A DNA stretch of 64,000 nucleotides from Planctomycetota bacterium (lineage in GTDB: Bacteria > Planctomycetota > UBA1135 > UBA2386): the NCBI GenBank assembly GCA_016794035.1, contig JAEUHS010000052.1, positions 62,001-126,000 on the forward strand, given 5' to 3'. The notes under the pieces are model-generated. The model was not told the DNA's origin, searched no databases, and saw only the letters and a list, made by a program, of their open reading frames with translations. The position numbers were made by a program, and so were the translations under genes. Below are positions 28,059 through 36,531 of this stretch, in pieces. Position 1 is the first letter of the stretch. Every line of letters begins with the position of its first letter.

Positions 28059-30271
28059 GACGACGTCCCGAGACGATCGAGGAACGCGCGCTCGTGGTCC
28101 TGCAGCCCGCGCGGGAACAGCCGCCGGGTCGTCACCTCCTGCAGCAACGCGGCGACCCACTGCTCGCGTTCGCGCAACGTGCGCTCGGTGTTCGCCAGCC
28201 GCTTCGCCATGCCGTCGAGGTTCGTCAGCAGCGCACGCTCGTCGGGGGCGCCGGCGCTGCGCAGCGTGGCCGCGAACTTCTCGACCTCCGCCAGCAGGGA
28301 CTTCAGCCGCCGTTCGAGACCGTCGCGATCGCCGGCATCGGCGAGACCCACGATGCGGGCCAGTTCGGCGGTGTGCTCGTGCATGCTGCGCAGGCTCTGG
28401 TCCACGGCCAGGAACTCGCGCTCCAGTTCGCGGTGGCTCTCCAGCTGCGCCGCCAGCCGCTCGTTCGCCTGCCGGCCGAGCAGGCGCGCTTCGTCGTGCT
28501 GCGCGGCCAGCGTCGCGACCTGCTGCTCCAGGTGTCCCGCCTGCTGCTGGACCTGCTGCAACTGTCGCTCGAGCTGCTGATTCTGCTGTCGTGCTTCCTG
28601 CAGCTGCTGCGCCAGCTGTGCACGCACGAGTTCCGCCTCCTGCAGGGCCCGCTGCCGTTCCTGTTCGGCTGCCTGCAGGTTCTGCTGCAGCTGCTGGCAA
28701 TCGGCGTGCGATCGCTGCAGGTCCGCCGCGGCGCGCCGACCGGACTCGTCGGCCGCGACCAGCCTCTGCTCGACGTCCAGGCGAGCCGCCTGCAGCTGCC
28801 TCACCTCGGCCTGGGCTTCGCGCAGCCAGACCTGCACCTGCTCGAGCTGCTGGGCCGTCGTTGCGCGCGCCCCCTCGGCGCGCTCGGCGCGCGCCGACTG
28901 GGCGTGGCGCTCGGTGTCGATCGCGGTGCGCTCGCTCCGGGTCGCCGCGAGCGCGTGCGACGTCGCCCGCGCCGCGTTGCGGCACATCGCGATGTCGTTC
29001 GCGAGCGCCGCGAACGCCGCCGGCGCCGGCGCCACCACCTGGGACTCCGCTCGCAGCAGCGCCCCCTCGAGTTCCTCGCTGCCGACCAGGTCGGCGTCGA
29101 TACAGCTGCGCAGCAGCGCGACCCGGCTCGACTGCACCAGGGAGCAGACCTGCGCCGACGGCAGCGCGTTCTGGACCACGCCCGCAGTGATCTGATCGAG
29201 GATCGCGCGCTGCACCGAGAGATCGGCCACCGGCAGCCGTGCGAGCAACGCCGTCAGGAACGTCGCCAGCTCGGCCGTGCCGAGTTCCCACAGCTCCGGC
29301 AGATCGGCGATCGCGCGGCCCACCTGGTCGGGCCGATGCATCGCCAGCACGAACAGGCGTTCGCGCGGATGTGCCGCGTCGATGTCCGCGGTCGCCGACG
29401 CCACCACGGCCGGTGACGGCACGCCGAGCACGTCGAAGTTGCCTCGGCGCGCCCGCAGCACGTAGTCGATCAGGCTGGCCGTGCCCTGCAGACCCTCGTC
29501 GAAGGCGCCCGTGCGCTCGAACGCCGCGCGCCGCAACACGAAGGCGTCCGGCGCCGCCCACGGCACCGGGAACGGCGTCGCCGGCGCCGGCACCGGCACC
29601 GCGCGCGGCACCAGATGCAGCAGCGAATCGCGTTCGACGCAGCCGATCGAAGCCGTGCCGTCCCGTTCGACGCGCGGACACAGCAACACGGCGTTCGGCG
29701 CGATCGCCGCCGGCAGCACCGGCGCCGTCTCGAGGCTGGCGCCGGGGCCGACGAACAACACGACGTCCGCGGTGGTGCCGGCCATGCCGAGGTTCCAGCA
29801 CTGCGCCGGCGTCTGCGCATCGCGATGCACCAACGTCGAGATCGCGTCGACCGCCAGATCCGCCGGCACCGCGGTCGGCGGCCCGACCCAGAACACCGGC
29901 ACGTCGGCGCACGCCGAGCGGCTCGCGAGCGCGGCCGACAGCGAGCCCTCGCCCCAGAACACCACCTCGAGCGGCGGCTTGCGCTGGCCCTTCTTGCCAC
30001 GCTTCGACTTCGACGGCGCGCAGCCACCCGCGTGCTGCAGGCGCGAACGCGCGTCGCCGAGCAGGCGTTCGAGCTCGCCGATGCGCTCGGCCAACCGCTC
30101 GCGGTCGCCGTTGAGGCGCCGCGCCTCCGCCAGTTCTTCGAGGAAGCCCAGCGACTGCTCGGTCAGGTCGCGCAGCTGCCGCTCGCGGTCCGCGAGTTCA
30201 CGCTGCAGGCGGGCGGCGACCCCTGGGCCGGTGTCGCCTTCGTCGTCCTTGCTGCTGGCCTTGTTGCTCAT
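28055..30271 (-). CDS. Degenerate GT-A-like domain with long coiled coil
   Basis: A 738-residue soluble protein unlike a standard glycosyltransferase. An N-terminal short coiled coil (about 15-85, LADRERQLRDLTEQSLGFLE) is followed by a basic patch (SKSKRGKKGQRKPP). A GT-A-like domain (about 100-330) follows, in which the DxD site appears as VLFVGPGA, so catalysis is doubtful. FVLRRAAFERTGAFDEGLQG fits the acceptor side of GT2 folds. A helical region and a coiled coil of about 200 residues (about 440-640, very rich in Gln, Glu, Leu, e.g. LERQLQQVQQQAGHLEQQVA) precede a helical C-terminus. It sits between GT4 genes in an ABC-exporter polysaccharide locus, where a coiled-coil scaffold or chain-length ruler such as WbdD is a known analogy. 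Confidence 0.8.
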   Translation of the reverse strand: MSNKASSKDDEGDTGPGVAARLQRELADRERQLRDLTEQSLGFLEELAEARRLNGDRERLAERIGELERLLGDARSRLQHAGGCAPSKSKRGKKGQRKPPLEVVFWGEGSLSAALASRSACADVPVFWVGPPTAVPADLAVDAISTLVHRDAQTPAQCWNLGMAGTTADVVLFVGPGASLETAPVLPAAIAPNAVLLCPRVERDGTASIGCVERDSLLHLVPRAVPVPAPATPFPVPWAAPDAFVLRRAAFERTGAFDEGLQGTASLIDYVLRARRGNFDVLGVPSPAVVASATADIDAAHPRERLFVLAMHRPDQVGRAIADLPELWELGTAELATFLTALLARLPVADLSVQRAILDQITAGVVQNALPSAQVCSLVQSSRVALLRSCIDADLVGSEELEGALLRAESQVVAPAPAAFAALANDIAMCRNAARATSHALAATRSERTAIDTERHAQSARAERAEGARATTAQQLEQVQVWLREAQAEVRQLQAARLDVEQRLVAADESGRRAAADLQRSHADCQQLQQNLQAAEQERQRALQEAELVRAQLAQQLQEARQQNQQLERQLQQVQQQAGHLEQQVATLAAQHDEARLLGRQANERLAAQLESHRELEREFLAVDQSLRSMHEHTAELARIVGLADAGDRDGLERRLKSLLAEVEKFAATLRSAGAPDERALLTNLDGMAKRLANTERTLREREQWVAALLQEVTTRRLFPRGLQDHERAFLDRLGTSS

Positions 30272-30296
30272 GTCCGGCCGAGGGGTGACTCCACGG

Positions 30297-31757
30297 TCAA
30301 GGCTTGCCGCGGCGCTGGAGACCGTCGCGGATCTTCTGCAGGCGGCGCTTCAGCGACCAGCGCGGACGGGCACGGTCCGGCTGCGGTTGCTTCGGCGGGG
30401 ATTCGGGTGGCGGCGGCGCCGGCGGCGGCACGACGGCCGGTTCGTGGCCGGCTTCGCGCAACTGCGCCGCCAATGTGTTGGCCTGGACCCGCGCGGTGTG
30501 CAGCTGGGCCTCGGCACCGAGGCAGCGCTGCTGCCAGGCAGCGAGTTCGCGCTCGAGGTCGTTGAACTTGTAGCGCGCCGCGCTCGCCAGACTCTCGTAG
30601 ACGGCGGGATCCAGACGCTTGCGCGGACTGGTGCCGGCCTTGGCGGTGGCGATCGCACGCTCGTAGCAGGCGAACGTGAGCTCGGCCGTGCGCCGCCAGC
30701 TGTACGTCTTCTCCTTGGCTGCTCCTCGCGCGATCAGCGCCTCGATCTCGGGTCCTCCGGCCAGACACTTGCGCAGCATCTGTTCGAGTTGGCGGTCGTC
30801 GCCGGGTCGGTGCAGGAAGGCACCATCGCCGCAGACCTCGGGGATCGACATCGCCGCCGCCGCGACCACCGGCGTCCGCAGCGCCATCGCCTCGATCGGC
30901 GGGATGCCGAAACCCTCCTCGAGCGACGGATACGCCATCGCCCTGCAGCCCTGGATCAGCGCCTTGATGTCCTGGTCGTCGAGACCCTGCACCCACTGCA
31001 CGCGATTGCCGAGGCCGAGCCTCGCGATGATCTCGTCGCTGGTCTCTCCGGCGTTCTTCCAGATCTTGGTGCCGGCGATGCACAGGCGCACCGACGCCGG
31101 CAGTCGCGCCAGCGCGCGCAGCAGCGTCGCGTGGTCCTTGTGCGGATAGTCCTTGCCGACGGCGAGGAAGAAATCGCCCTCGAAGCCGATGCGCTTGCAG
31201 CGGCGGCGAACCTCGTCGGCGGCGAGCGGCGTGTGGAAGTCCGGGTCGACGGCGAGCGGCGCCACGTCGGCGATGCTCGGATCGCCATCGAGATCACGTT
31301 CGATCTCGCCGATCACCGACGTGCTGTGGACCAGCAGCCGATCGCTGTTGCGGATCAGCCGCTTGATGAACCCGTTGTACCAGCGCCAGTGTTCCTGGTC
31401 GGGGAAGTACTCCGGGTGACGATTGAGGATCGCGTCGTGCACCTCGACGACCGATGCCGGCGCCAGCAAGGGCAGGAACAGGTCGCGCGGCGTCTGATCC
31501 GGAAACCACGTCATGTGGTAGACATCCGGCCGCTGCGCCGGGTCCGTCAGCACCTTGACGATGTCCTCGGTGGTCCAGACCTCGCAGCGCTCGACCCTCT
31601 CGGGCAGCGGCTTGGCAGGGTTCGTGTGCTTGACGACGACCACACGCAACCTCTTGACCTGCGGCAGGTTCGAGAGTTCCCGCAGCACGTTCAGCTGCAC
31701 GCGCTCGAGGCCCGACAGCGGGCGGTTCAGCATGCGGGCGTCGAACAGGATGTCCAT
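30297..31757 (-). CDS. GT4 family glycosyltransferase with coiled-coil and basic amphipathic tail
   Basis: A 486-residue GT-B enzyme. MDILFDARMLNRPLSGLERV opens the N-domain; FLAVGKDYPHKDHATLLRAL and EEGFGIPPIEAMALRTPVVA (E-x7-E) mark the donor-binding domain. After about residue 395 it has an extra tail: a short heptad-like helix (FNDLERELAAWQQRCLGAEA), a Pro-rich linker (PPPAPPPPESPP) and a basic amphipathic end (RWSLKRRLQKIRDGLQRRG) that could bind the inner face of the membrane. It is the first gene of the four-gene minus-strand operon, 25 bases before the coiled-coil protein. A TAGGAT hexamer lies 32 bases upstream, next to a palindromic repeat. Confidence 0.9.
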   Translation of the reverse strand: MDILFDARMLNRPLSGLERVQLNVLRELSNLPQVKRLRVVVVKHTNPAKPLPERVERCEVWTTEDIVKVLTDPAQRPDVYHMTWFPDQTPRDLFLPLLAPASVVEVHDAILNRHPEYFPDQEHWRWYNGFIKRLIRNSDRLLVHSTSVIGEIERDLDGDPSIADVAPLAVDPDFHTPLAADEVRRRCKRIGFEGDFFLAVGKDYPHKDHATLLRALARLPASVRLCIAGTKIWKNAGETSDEIIARLGLGNRVQWVQGLDDQDIKALIQGCRAMAYPSLEEGFGIPPIEAMALRTPVVAAAAMSIPEVCGDGAFLHRPGDDRQLEQMLRKCLAGGPEIEALIARGAAKEKTYSWRRTAELTFACYERAIATAKAGTSPRKRLDPAVYESLASAARYKFNDLERELAAWQQRCLGAEAQLHTARVQANTLAAQLREAGHEPAVVPPPAPPPPESPPKQPQPDRARPRWSLKRRLQKIRDGLQRRGKP

Positions 31758-31827
31758 GCGGGGCAGCGGGCGGAGCGTGGGCGGGTGGGATCCTATCGAC
31801 GCCGGGAGGCCCTGTCATGGAACCGAT

Positions 31828-31938
31828 GGGAACTGATGACTTGCGTGCAGCTCCTTGGCCGAGAGAGCAGGGCATGGTGGCGCGATCGGCGCAACGGTGG
31901 CAGCAAAACCCGGGAGCTGCACCCAAGTCATCAGTTCC
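31828..31938. repeat. Intergenic palindromic repeat, copy 2 (best preserved)
   Basis: The left arm 31829-31854 and right arm 31913-31938 are inverted copies matching at 25 of 26 positions; each begins GGAACTGATGACTTG when read inward. The loop is 58 bases. The right arm contains the stop codon (31931-31933) of the GT4 gene at 31931. The loop has a CGGTGGCAG word about 12 bases before the right arm that is also present at the same place in copy 3. The transcript could form a strong hairpin on either strand, so the element may also end transcription. Confidence 0.8.
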
Positions 31939-33475
31939 GGAAGCCGGCAGCGAAGATGCGTGCGCCCAGTTCGCGCCGATCCTCCCCCTTCATCGCCGGC
32001 GGCAGCACATGGTTGACCGTCAGTTCCACCGTCACCAGACCGGTGCGCGGCAGCCGCGCCGGCAGTTCGAACGTGAACGTGCGCGGCGCGTGGCCAAGCA
32101 GTCCCGTGCCGATCACCGCACCGCCGACGCGCACCACCAGCGTGACCTCGTCCTCCGGCAGCGGCGACGCGGCGGTGACGCGCAGCACGGCGTGCTGGGG
32201 CCGAGCCCGCAGCTGCAGGGTGCCGCGCCGCTGCATCCAGCGGAAGCTCCCCTCGGGCGGCCGCTCGACGCCGTAGAAGCCCTCGTCGATGCCGCGCTCG
32301 TCTTCGCCCATGCGCACGTCGGTCGGGTCGAGCTCCTCGTCGGCGACGACGCGCTGCAGGATCGCCAGGGTCTCGCGCGCGGCACGATCCCAGCTGAACG
32401 TCGCCGCGCGCGCCATGCCGTCGTCGCGCAACCGCTGCTGCAGCGCCCGGTCTTCGAGCACGCGCTGCAGTGCCCGCGACAGCTCCTTCGGATCGAGCGG
32501 CGTGTCGACGTAGCAGACCGCCTCGCCCCCGACCTCGGGCAACGATGCGACGCGGCTGGTGATCACCGGTGCGCCGCAGCTCATCGCCTCGATCACCGGC
32601 AAGCCGAAGCCCTCGTAGAGCGTCGGATAGCAGAACAGCGCGCAGGTGTTGTAGAGCGCCACCAGTTCGTCGTCGGTGACGAAGCCGAGGAAGTGCACCT
32701 TGTCACGCAGACCGTGGCGATCGACGGCCTCGAACACGGCCGAGTTCTTCCAGCCCGAGCCGCCGGCGATCGCCAGTCGAGCCGGGTGCTTCGTGCGCGC
32801 CTGGAAGTCGGCGAACGCGTCGACCAGGGTCGCCAGGTTCTTGCGCGGTTCGACCGAACCGACGTACAGCACGAACGGCGCACCGCCGATCTGGGCCTGG
32901 AAGCGCGCGGGCAGCTGCGCCTGCGGCAGCCGGCGGCAGATCGGATCCGCCGCCTCGTGCACGACGTCGATGCGATCGGCCGACACCCCCATCGCGCGCA
33001 CGAGTTCGGCCTTGCTGAAGTGCGACACGGTGACGAATCGGTGCGCGAGCCGCAGCGACCGGTCGAACTGGTCCTCGCAGTAGACTCGGTTCGCCTCGGT
33101 CGAGAACTCCGGGTGGACGCGGAACGACACGTCGTGCCAGACGCACACGAGCCGCGGCAGCCATCGGTCCGGCGCGTTGTGGAACGGGCTGAAGTAGACG
33201 TCGGGTGGCGGCCCGAGCAGGCGCCTGCGGTCGCCGTGATGCCATTCGTGTTCCAGCCAACGGCGCGGCCGCCAGCCGCCGGCGCGGCGGAAGTTGCGCG
33301 CGCGGGGCATCACGGCGTCGCGGTGGTTCGGCGGCAGCGAGTGCCAGGTGATCGGATACAACGTGTACCGGTTCTCGTGGTCGACGCGCGCCATCGCCTC
33401 CACCAGCGACCGCGTGTACGACGGCAGCCCGGTCTTGCTGTCCGCGGTCATGGATACGTCGATGCCGATCCGCAT
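31931..33475 (-). CDS. GT4 family glycosyltransferase with C-terminal beta module
   Basis: A 514-residue protein. The GT-B core (about 1-385) has MRIGIDVSMTADSKTGLPSY at the start, FVLYVGSVEPRKNLATLVDA, and the E-x7-E motif in YEGFGLPVIEAMSCGAPVI. I chose the ATG at 33475 because it begins the first Rossmann strand; an upstream in-frame GTG at 33490 is less likely. After the core comes a beta-rich module of about 120 residues (GFYGVERPPEGSFRWMQRRG, LRVTAASPLPEDEVTLVVRV) ending in DRRELGARI. The divergent GT2 protein at 33555 carries a similar module with DTRELG. The stop codon lies in a palindromic repeat. Confidence 0.92.
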   Translation of the reverse strand: MRIGIDVSMTADSKTGLPSYTRSLVEAMARVDHENRYTLYPITWHSLPPNHRDAVMPRARNFRRAGGWRPRRWLEHEWHHGDRRRLLGPPPDVYFSPFHNAPDRWLPRLVCVWHDVSFRVHPEFSTEANRVYCEDQFDRSLRLAHRFVTVSHFSKAELVRAMGVSADRIDVVHEAADPICRRLPQAQLPARFQAQIGGAPFVLYVGSVEPRKNLATLVDAFADFQARTKHPARLAIAGGSGWKNSAVFEAVDRHGLRDKVHFLGFVTDDELVALYNTCALFCYPTLYEGFGLPVIEAMSCGAPVITSRVASLPEVGGEAVCYVDTPLDPKELSRALQRVLEDRALQQRLRDDGMARAATFSWDRAARETLAILQRVVADEELDPTDVRMGEDERGIDEGFYGVERPPEGSFRWMQRRGTLQLRARPQHAVLRVTAASPLPEDEVTLVVRVGGAVIGTGLLGHAPRTFTFELPARLPRTGLVTVELTVNHVLPPAMKGEDRRELGARIFAAGFRN

Positions 33476-33554
33476 CGCCGGATCCAACACGACGCCTCGG
33501 CGGCGCGCAACGTCGCGCTCGCGTGCGAGCGCTGGCTCCGGCAGAATCCCGCCG

Positions 33555-35411
33555 ATGCCACCACTGGCCCTGGTCGTCTGTCCGCTGCCCGCCGACCGTG
33601 AGGTGGTGCGCGCGACGCAGTCGCTGCTCGCCGAACTCGCCGGCCGTGACGACGTGGTGCTGTTCTGCCCCGAGCCGTACCAGGCGCCGGCGGCGTGGGA
33701 ACGTGCACACCGGCTGCTGCCGCTGGCCGAGCTGCCCTACGAACGCGCCCGAGGCGCGGTGACGGCGCCGATCTACCTGGTCGACGGCGGTCCCGGCGAC
33801 GGGTTGCTGCGACGCACGGCGGCGTCGGTGCCGGGTGTGATGGTCGAAGCCGCCACGACGCCGACCGCCACGTCGCTGCGCGCACGGGCCGCGGCGATCA
33901 CCGCGATGCCGCAGGTGCGCGACGCCGCCGCCGCACCGACCGTCGAGGCGATGGTGCTCGCCTACAAGAGCAAGGACTACATCTCACCGTGCCTGCAGTC
34001 GCTGCTCGAACAGGACTGGCCGAATCTGAAGATCACCGTGCTCGACAACGCGTCGGGCGACGGCACCGCCGACTTCGTGCGGCGCACGTTCCCCGGCATC
34101 GAGGTGCTGGAGTCGGACGAGAATCTCGGCTTCGCGGCCGGCCACAATCTGCTGTTCGACCGCTCGACCGCCGACTACGTGGCGCTGCTCAACCACGACG
34201 CGATCGCGCGCCGCAACTGGGTCTCCGAACTCGTCGCCGCGGCCGAGTCGCTGCCCGGGGGCGCGGCGTTCGGCGCCAAGATGCTGATGCGGCGGTGCCC
34301 GACGATCCTGAACAGCACCGGCATCGTCATGTGCGAGAGCGGCTTCGCCGCCGACCGCGACATCGGTCGTCCCGATCTCGATCCCGCCACCGAGCCCGAA
34401 CGGGTGTTCGCGGTCTGCGGCGGCGCGCTGCTGCTGCGCGGCCCGCTGCTGCGCCAGCTCGGCGGCTTCGACCCGACGTTCTTCATGTACGTCGAGGACG
34501 TCGACTGGTGCTGGCGCGCGCGGATCGCCGGCCACGAGGTCTACTACGTGCCCAGCGCGGTCGCGGTGCACGACTGGCACGGCGACATGGCCGCGGCCGG
34601 CAAGACGTCGGCGCCCGAGGCCGAGGAGGTCGTCGCCGAACGCGAGGGCCGGCGCCGCGCGATGGTCGAACGGAACCGGCTGCAGGCCGTGTTCAAGAAC
34701 TACGAACGCCACCAGCTGCGCCGCGTCTGGCGCGGCATCCGCGACTACGACCGCGGCCGGCTCGAGGCGCTGGCCGAGCACGTCACCAAGGGCGGCGGGC
34801 CGATGCCGCGGCGCGTGCTCGAGGCGGTGCAGTCGGCCCATCGCTGGTGCCGCCGCCACGCGCTCGGTCTGCGCTGGCGCCGCTTCCGCACCCAGCGGCT
34901 GCGCGCGGTGCCCGACGCGACGTTCACCGATCTGATCGTGCCCGGCATGCAGGAGCCGTCCGGCGTCGGCGACCTGCACGCGATCGTCGACCGCTACTGC
35001 GCGAAGCCGCGCGCGCGCATCGCGGTCGGCGGTGACGACGCCGGCAGCCTCGGCCCGGGCTGGCACCATCCGGAGCCCGGCGCGCACGGTCACGAGGGCC
35101 TGCGCTGGACGATGGCCAAGTGCTGGTTCTACGTCGCCGCGGCGAAGCCGTGGCGCACGGTCGCGCTGACGCTGGTGCCGCAGCCGCTCGACACCTGGGC
35201 GGAACTGTGGGTCGACGGCATCTGCGTCGGCCGCCAGGACGTGCCGCGCGACCGGCCGAACGAACTGCGTTGGCAGCTGCCGGCCGAATCGCCGGCCGAC
35301 CGGGTGATCGAGTGCAGTCTCGTCTGCGGTGCCTTCGTGCCCAAGGAGCGCGGCATGGGCGGCGACACGCGCGAGCTGGGTCTGCACGTCGCGGTGATCC
35401 ACGTCGAGTGA
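33555..35411 (+). CDS. GT2 family glycosyltransferase with C-terminal beta module
   Basis: A 618-residue protein. A variable N-terminal region (about 1-125) is followed by a GT-A domain with AMVLAYKSKDYISPCLQSLL, VLDNASGDGT, LLNHDAIARRNW (metal site) and FFMYVEDVDWCWRARIAGHE then VYYVPSAVAVH, typical of rhamnosyl- and related transferases. A helical linker (about 355-450) leads to a beta-rich C-terminal module (GWHHPE, RWTMAKCWFYV, CSLVCGAFVPKE, DTRELGLHV) resembling the tail of the divergent GT4. The ATG lies 7 bases after a CAGAAT hexamer. The AIM24 gene follows 44 bases downstream on the same strand. Confidence 0.92.
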   Translation: MPPLALVVCPLPADREVVRATQSLLAELAGRDDVVLFCPEPYQAPAAWERAHRLLPLAELPYERARGAVTAPIYLVDGGPGDGLLRRTAASVPGVMVEAATTPTATSLRARAAAITAMPQVRDAAAAPTVEAMVLAYKSKDYISPCLQSLLEQDWPNLKITVLDNASGDGTADFVRRTFPGIEVLESDENLGFAAGHNLLFDRSTADYVALLNHDAIARRNWVSELVAAAESLPGGAAFGAKMLMRRCPTILNSTGIVMCESGFAADRDIGRPDLDPATEPERVFAVCGGALLLRGPLLRQLGGFDPTFFMYVEDVDWCWRARIAGHEVYYVPSAVAVHDWHGDMAAAGKTSAPEAEEVVAEREGRRRAMVERNRLQAVFKNYERHQLRRVWRGIRDYDRGRLEALAEHVTKGGGPMPRRVLEAVQSAHRWCRRHALGLRWRRFRTQRLRAVPDATFTDLIVPGMQEPSGVGDLHAIVDRYCAKPRARIAVGGDDAGSLGPGWHHPEPGAHGHEGLRWTMAKCWFYVAAAKPWRTVALTLVPQPLDTWAELWVDGICVGRQDVPRDRPNELRWQLPAESPADRVIECSLVCGAFVPKERGMGGDTRELGLHVAVIHVE

Positions 35412-35455
35412 CGCCGGCCCTTCCCCGGCGCACCCCGGTCGCCGACGATGCCGCG

Positions 35456-36133
35456 ATGAAGATCACGCTCGAACACGGTCCGGCGTTCACCTGGGCGCGC
35501 GTACAGCTGGCCGCCGGCGAATCGGTCAAGGCCGAGTCCGGCGCGATGGTGTCGATGAGCACCAGCGTCGCGATCGAGACCAAGATGCAGGGCGGCTTCC
35601 TCGGCGCACTCGCGCGCAAGGTGCTGACGTCCGAGTCGTTCTTCCAGAACACGTTCACCGCCGAGCGCGGCGCCGGCGAGGTGACGTTCGCGCCGTCCTT
35701 GATGGGCGACATCCACGTGCGCGAGCTGGGCGGTGCGGAGCTGCTGCTGACCTCGGGTTCCTACCTCGCCAGCGACCCCGCCATCGACCTGCAGACGAAG
35801 TGGGGCGGCATGAAGTCGTTCTTCGCCAAGGAAGGGCTGTTCCTGCTGCGCGCGGCCGGTGCCGGCTCGCTGCTGTTCACCTGCTACGGCGCGCTGGTCG
35901 AGATGGACGTGCCGCCCGAGGGCTACGTCGTCGACACGGGCCACGTCGTCGCGTTCGAACCGAGCCTCGAGTACAGCGTGCAGAAGGTCGGCGGCCTCAA
36001 GTCGATGTTCCTGTCCGGCGAGGGACTGGTGTGCCGGTTCGCCGGCCGCGGCCGGCTGTGGCTGCAGACGCGCTCGCTGGATGCGTTCGTCGGCACCATC
36101 GTGCCGTTCCTGCCCAAGCGCTCGTCGAACTGA
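35456..36133 (+). CDS. AIM24/TIGR00266 family protein
   Basis: A 225-residue protein matching the AIM24 (TIGR00266) family, a tryptophan-RNA-binding-attenuator-like beta fold found in many bacteria and in mitochondria. Motifs are VQLAAGESVKAESGAMVSMS at the N-terminus, SFFQNTFTAERGAGEVTFAP, LLLTSGSYLAS, GLFLLRAAGAGSLLFTCYGA and FEPSLEY. The length is normal. The molecular function is unknown. It follows the GT2 gene by 44 bases, so they may be co-transcribed, although AIM24 genes are not specific to polysaccharide loci. Confidence 0.9.
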   Translation: MKITLEHGPAFTWARVQLAAGESVKAESGAMVSMSTSVAIETKMQGGFLGALARKVLTSESFFQNTFTAERGAGEVTFAPSLMGDIHVRELGGAELLLTSGSYLASDPAIDLQTKWGGMKSFFAKEGLFLLRAAGAGSLLFTCYGALVEMDVPPEGYVVDTGHVVAFEPSLEYSVQKVGGLKSMFLSGEGLVCRFAGRGRLWLQTRSLDAFVGTIVPFLPKRSSN

Positions 36134-36531
36134 CCGGTCGACCCGGCGCACCGCCGCCGGCCGCGCCGGGCGCCCGACGACTTGCCAGCCGATCGGTCGA
36201 GAACGGATGACCTGGATGGGCACGCATGCCGTTCTTGGTGCCGATCGGCACGTTGCTCGTCAGGCGGCCGGGTTGGGACACCGAGGTGGGATGAACGTCA
36301 ACGCTGCCGACTCCTGCCTCGCCAGCCTCGGCCGCGGCCGATCGCCAATGCTTCGAACCGCTCAGCGGTGGCAGGATCTTCTGGCTCACGACTCGAGTCA
36401 TCGGTTCTGGTCGATCGCATCGGGCGTTCCTGGCGCCGCGCGACGTCGCTGCTCCCGGCGGGCCCCGGAAGACGATTGACAGCCTCCCGTGGCGCCTGGA
36501 CCCTACTTCCCCGCCGCCCACGCGCCCGGGC
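36134..36531. other. 398-base gap with repeat copy 3, no gene
   Basis: No frame here looks coding. The left half to middle is occupied by the palindromic repeat copy 3 (36199-36408), including a perfect 14-base palindrome GTGCCGATCGGCAC at 36238-36251. The right end, before cysC, has no ribosome binding site; a weak TACTTC at 36504 is the only promoter-like hexamer. Confidence 0.6.
36199..36408. repeat. Intergenic palindromic repeat, copy 3
   Basis: The left arm (36199-36230) reads GAGAACGGATGACCTG and then continues to GCATGCC; the right arm (36383-36408), on the minus strand, reads AGAACCGATGACTCGAGTCG. The left arm is closest to the right arm of copy 1 (shared GAGAACGGATG and GCATGCC). 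The word CGGTGGCAG at 36366-36374 precedes the right arm as in copy 2. The spacer is about 150 bases, similar to copy 1. Confidence 0.65.
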
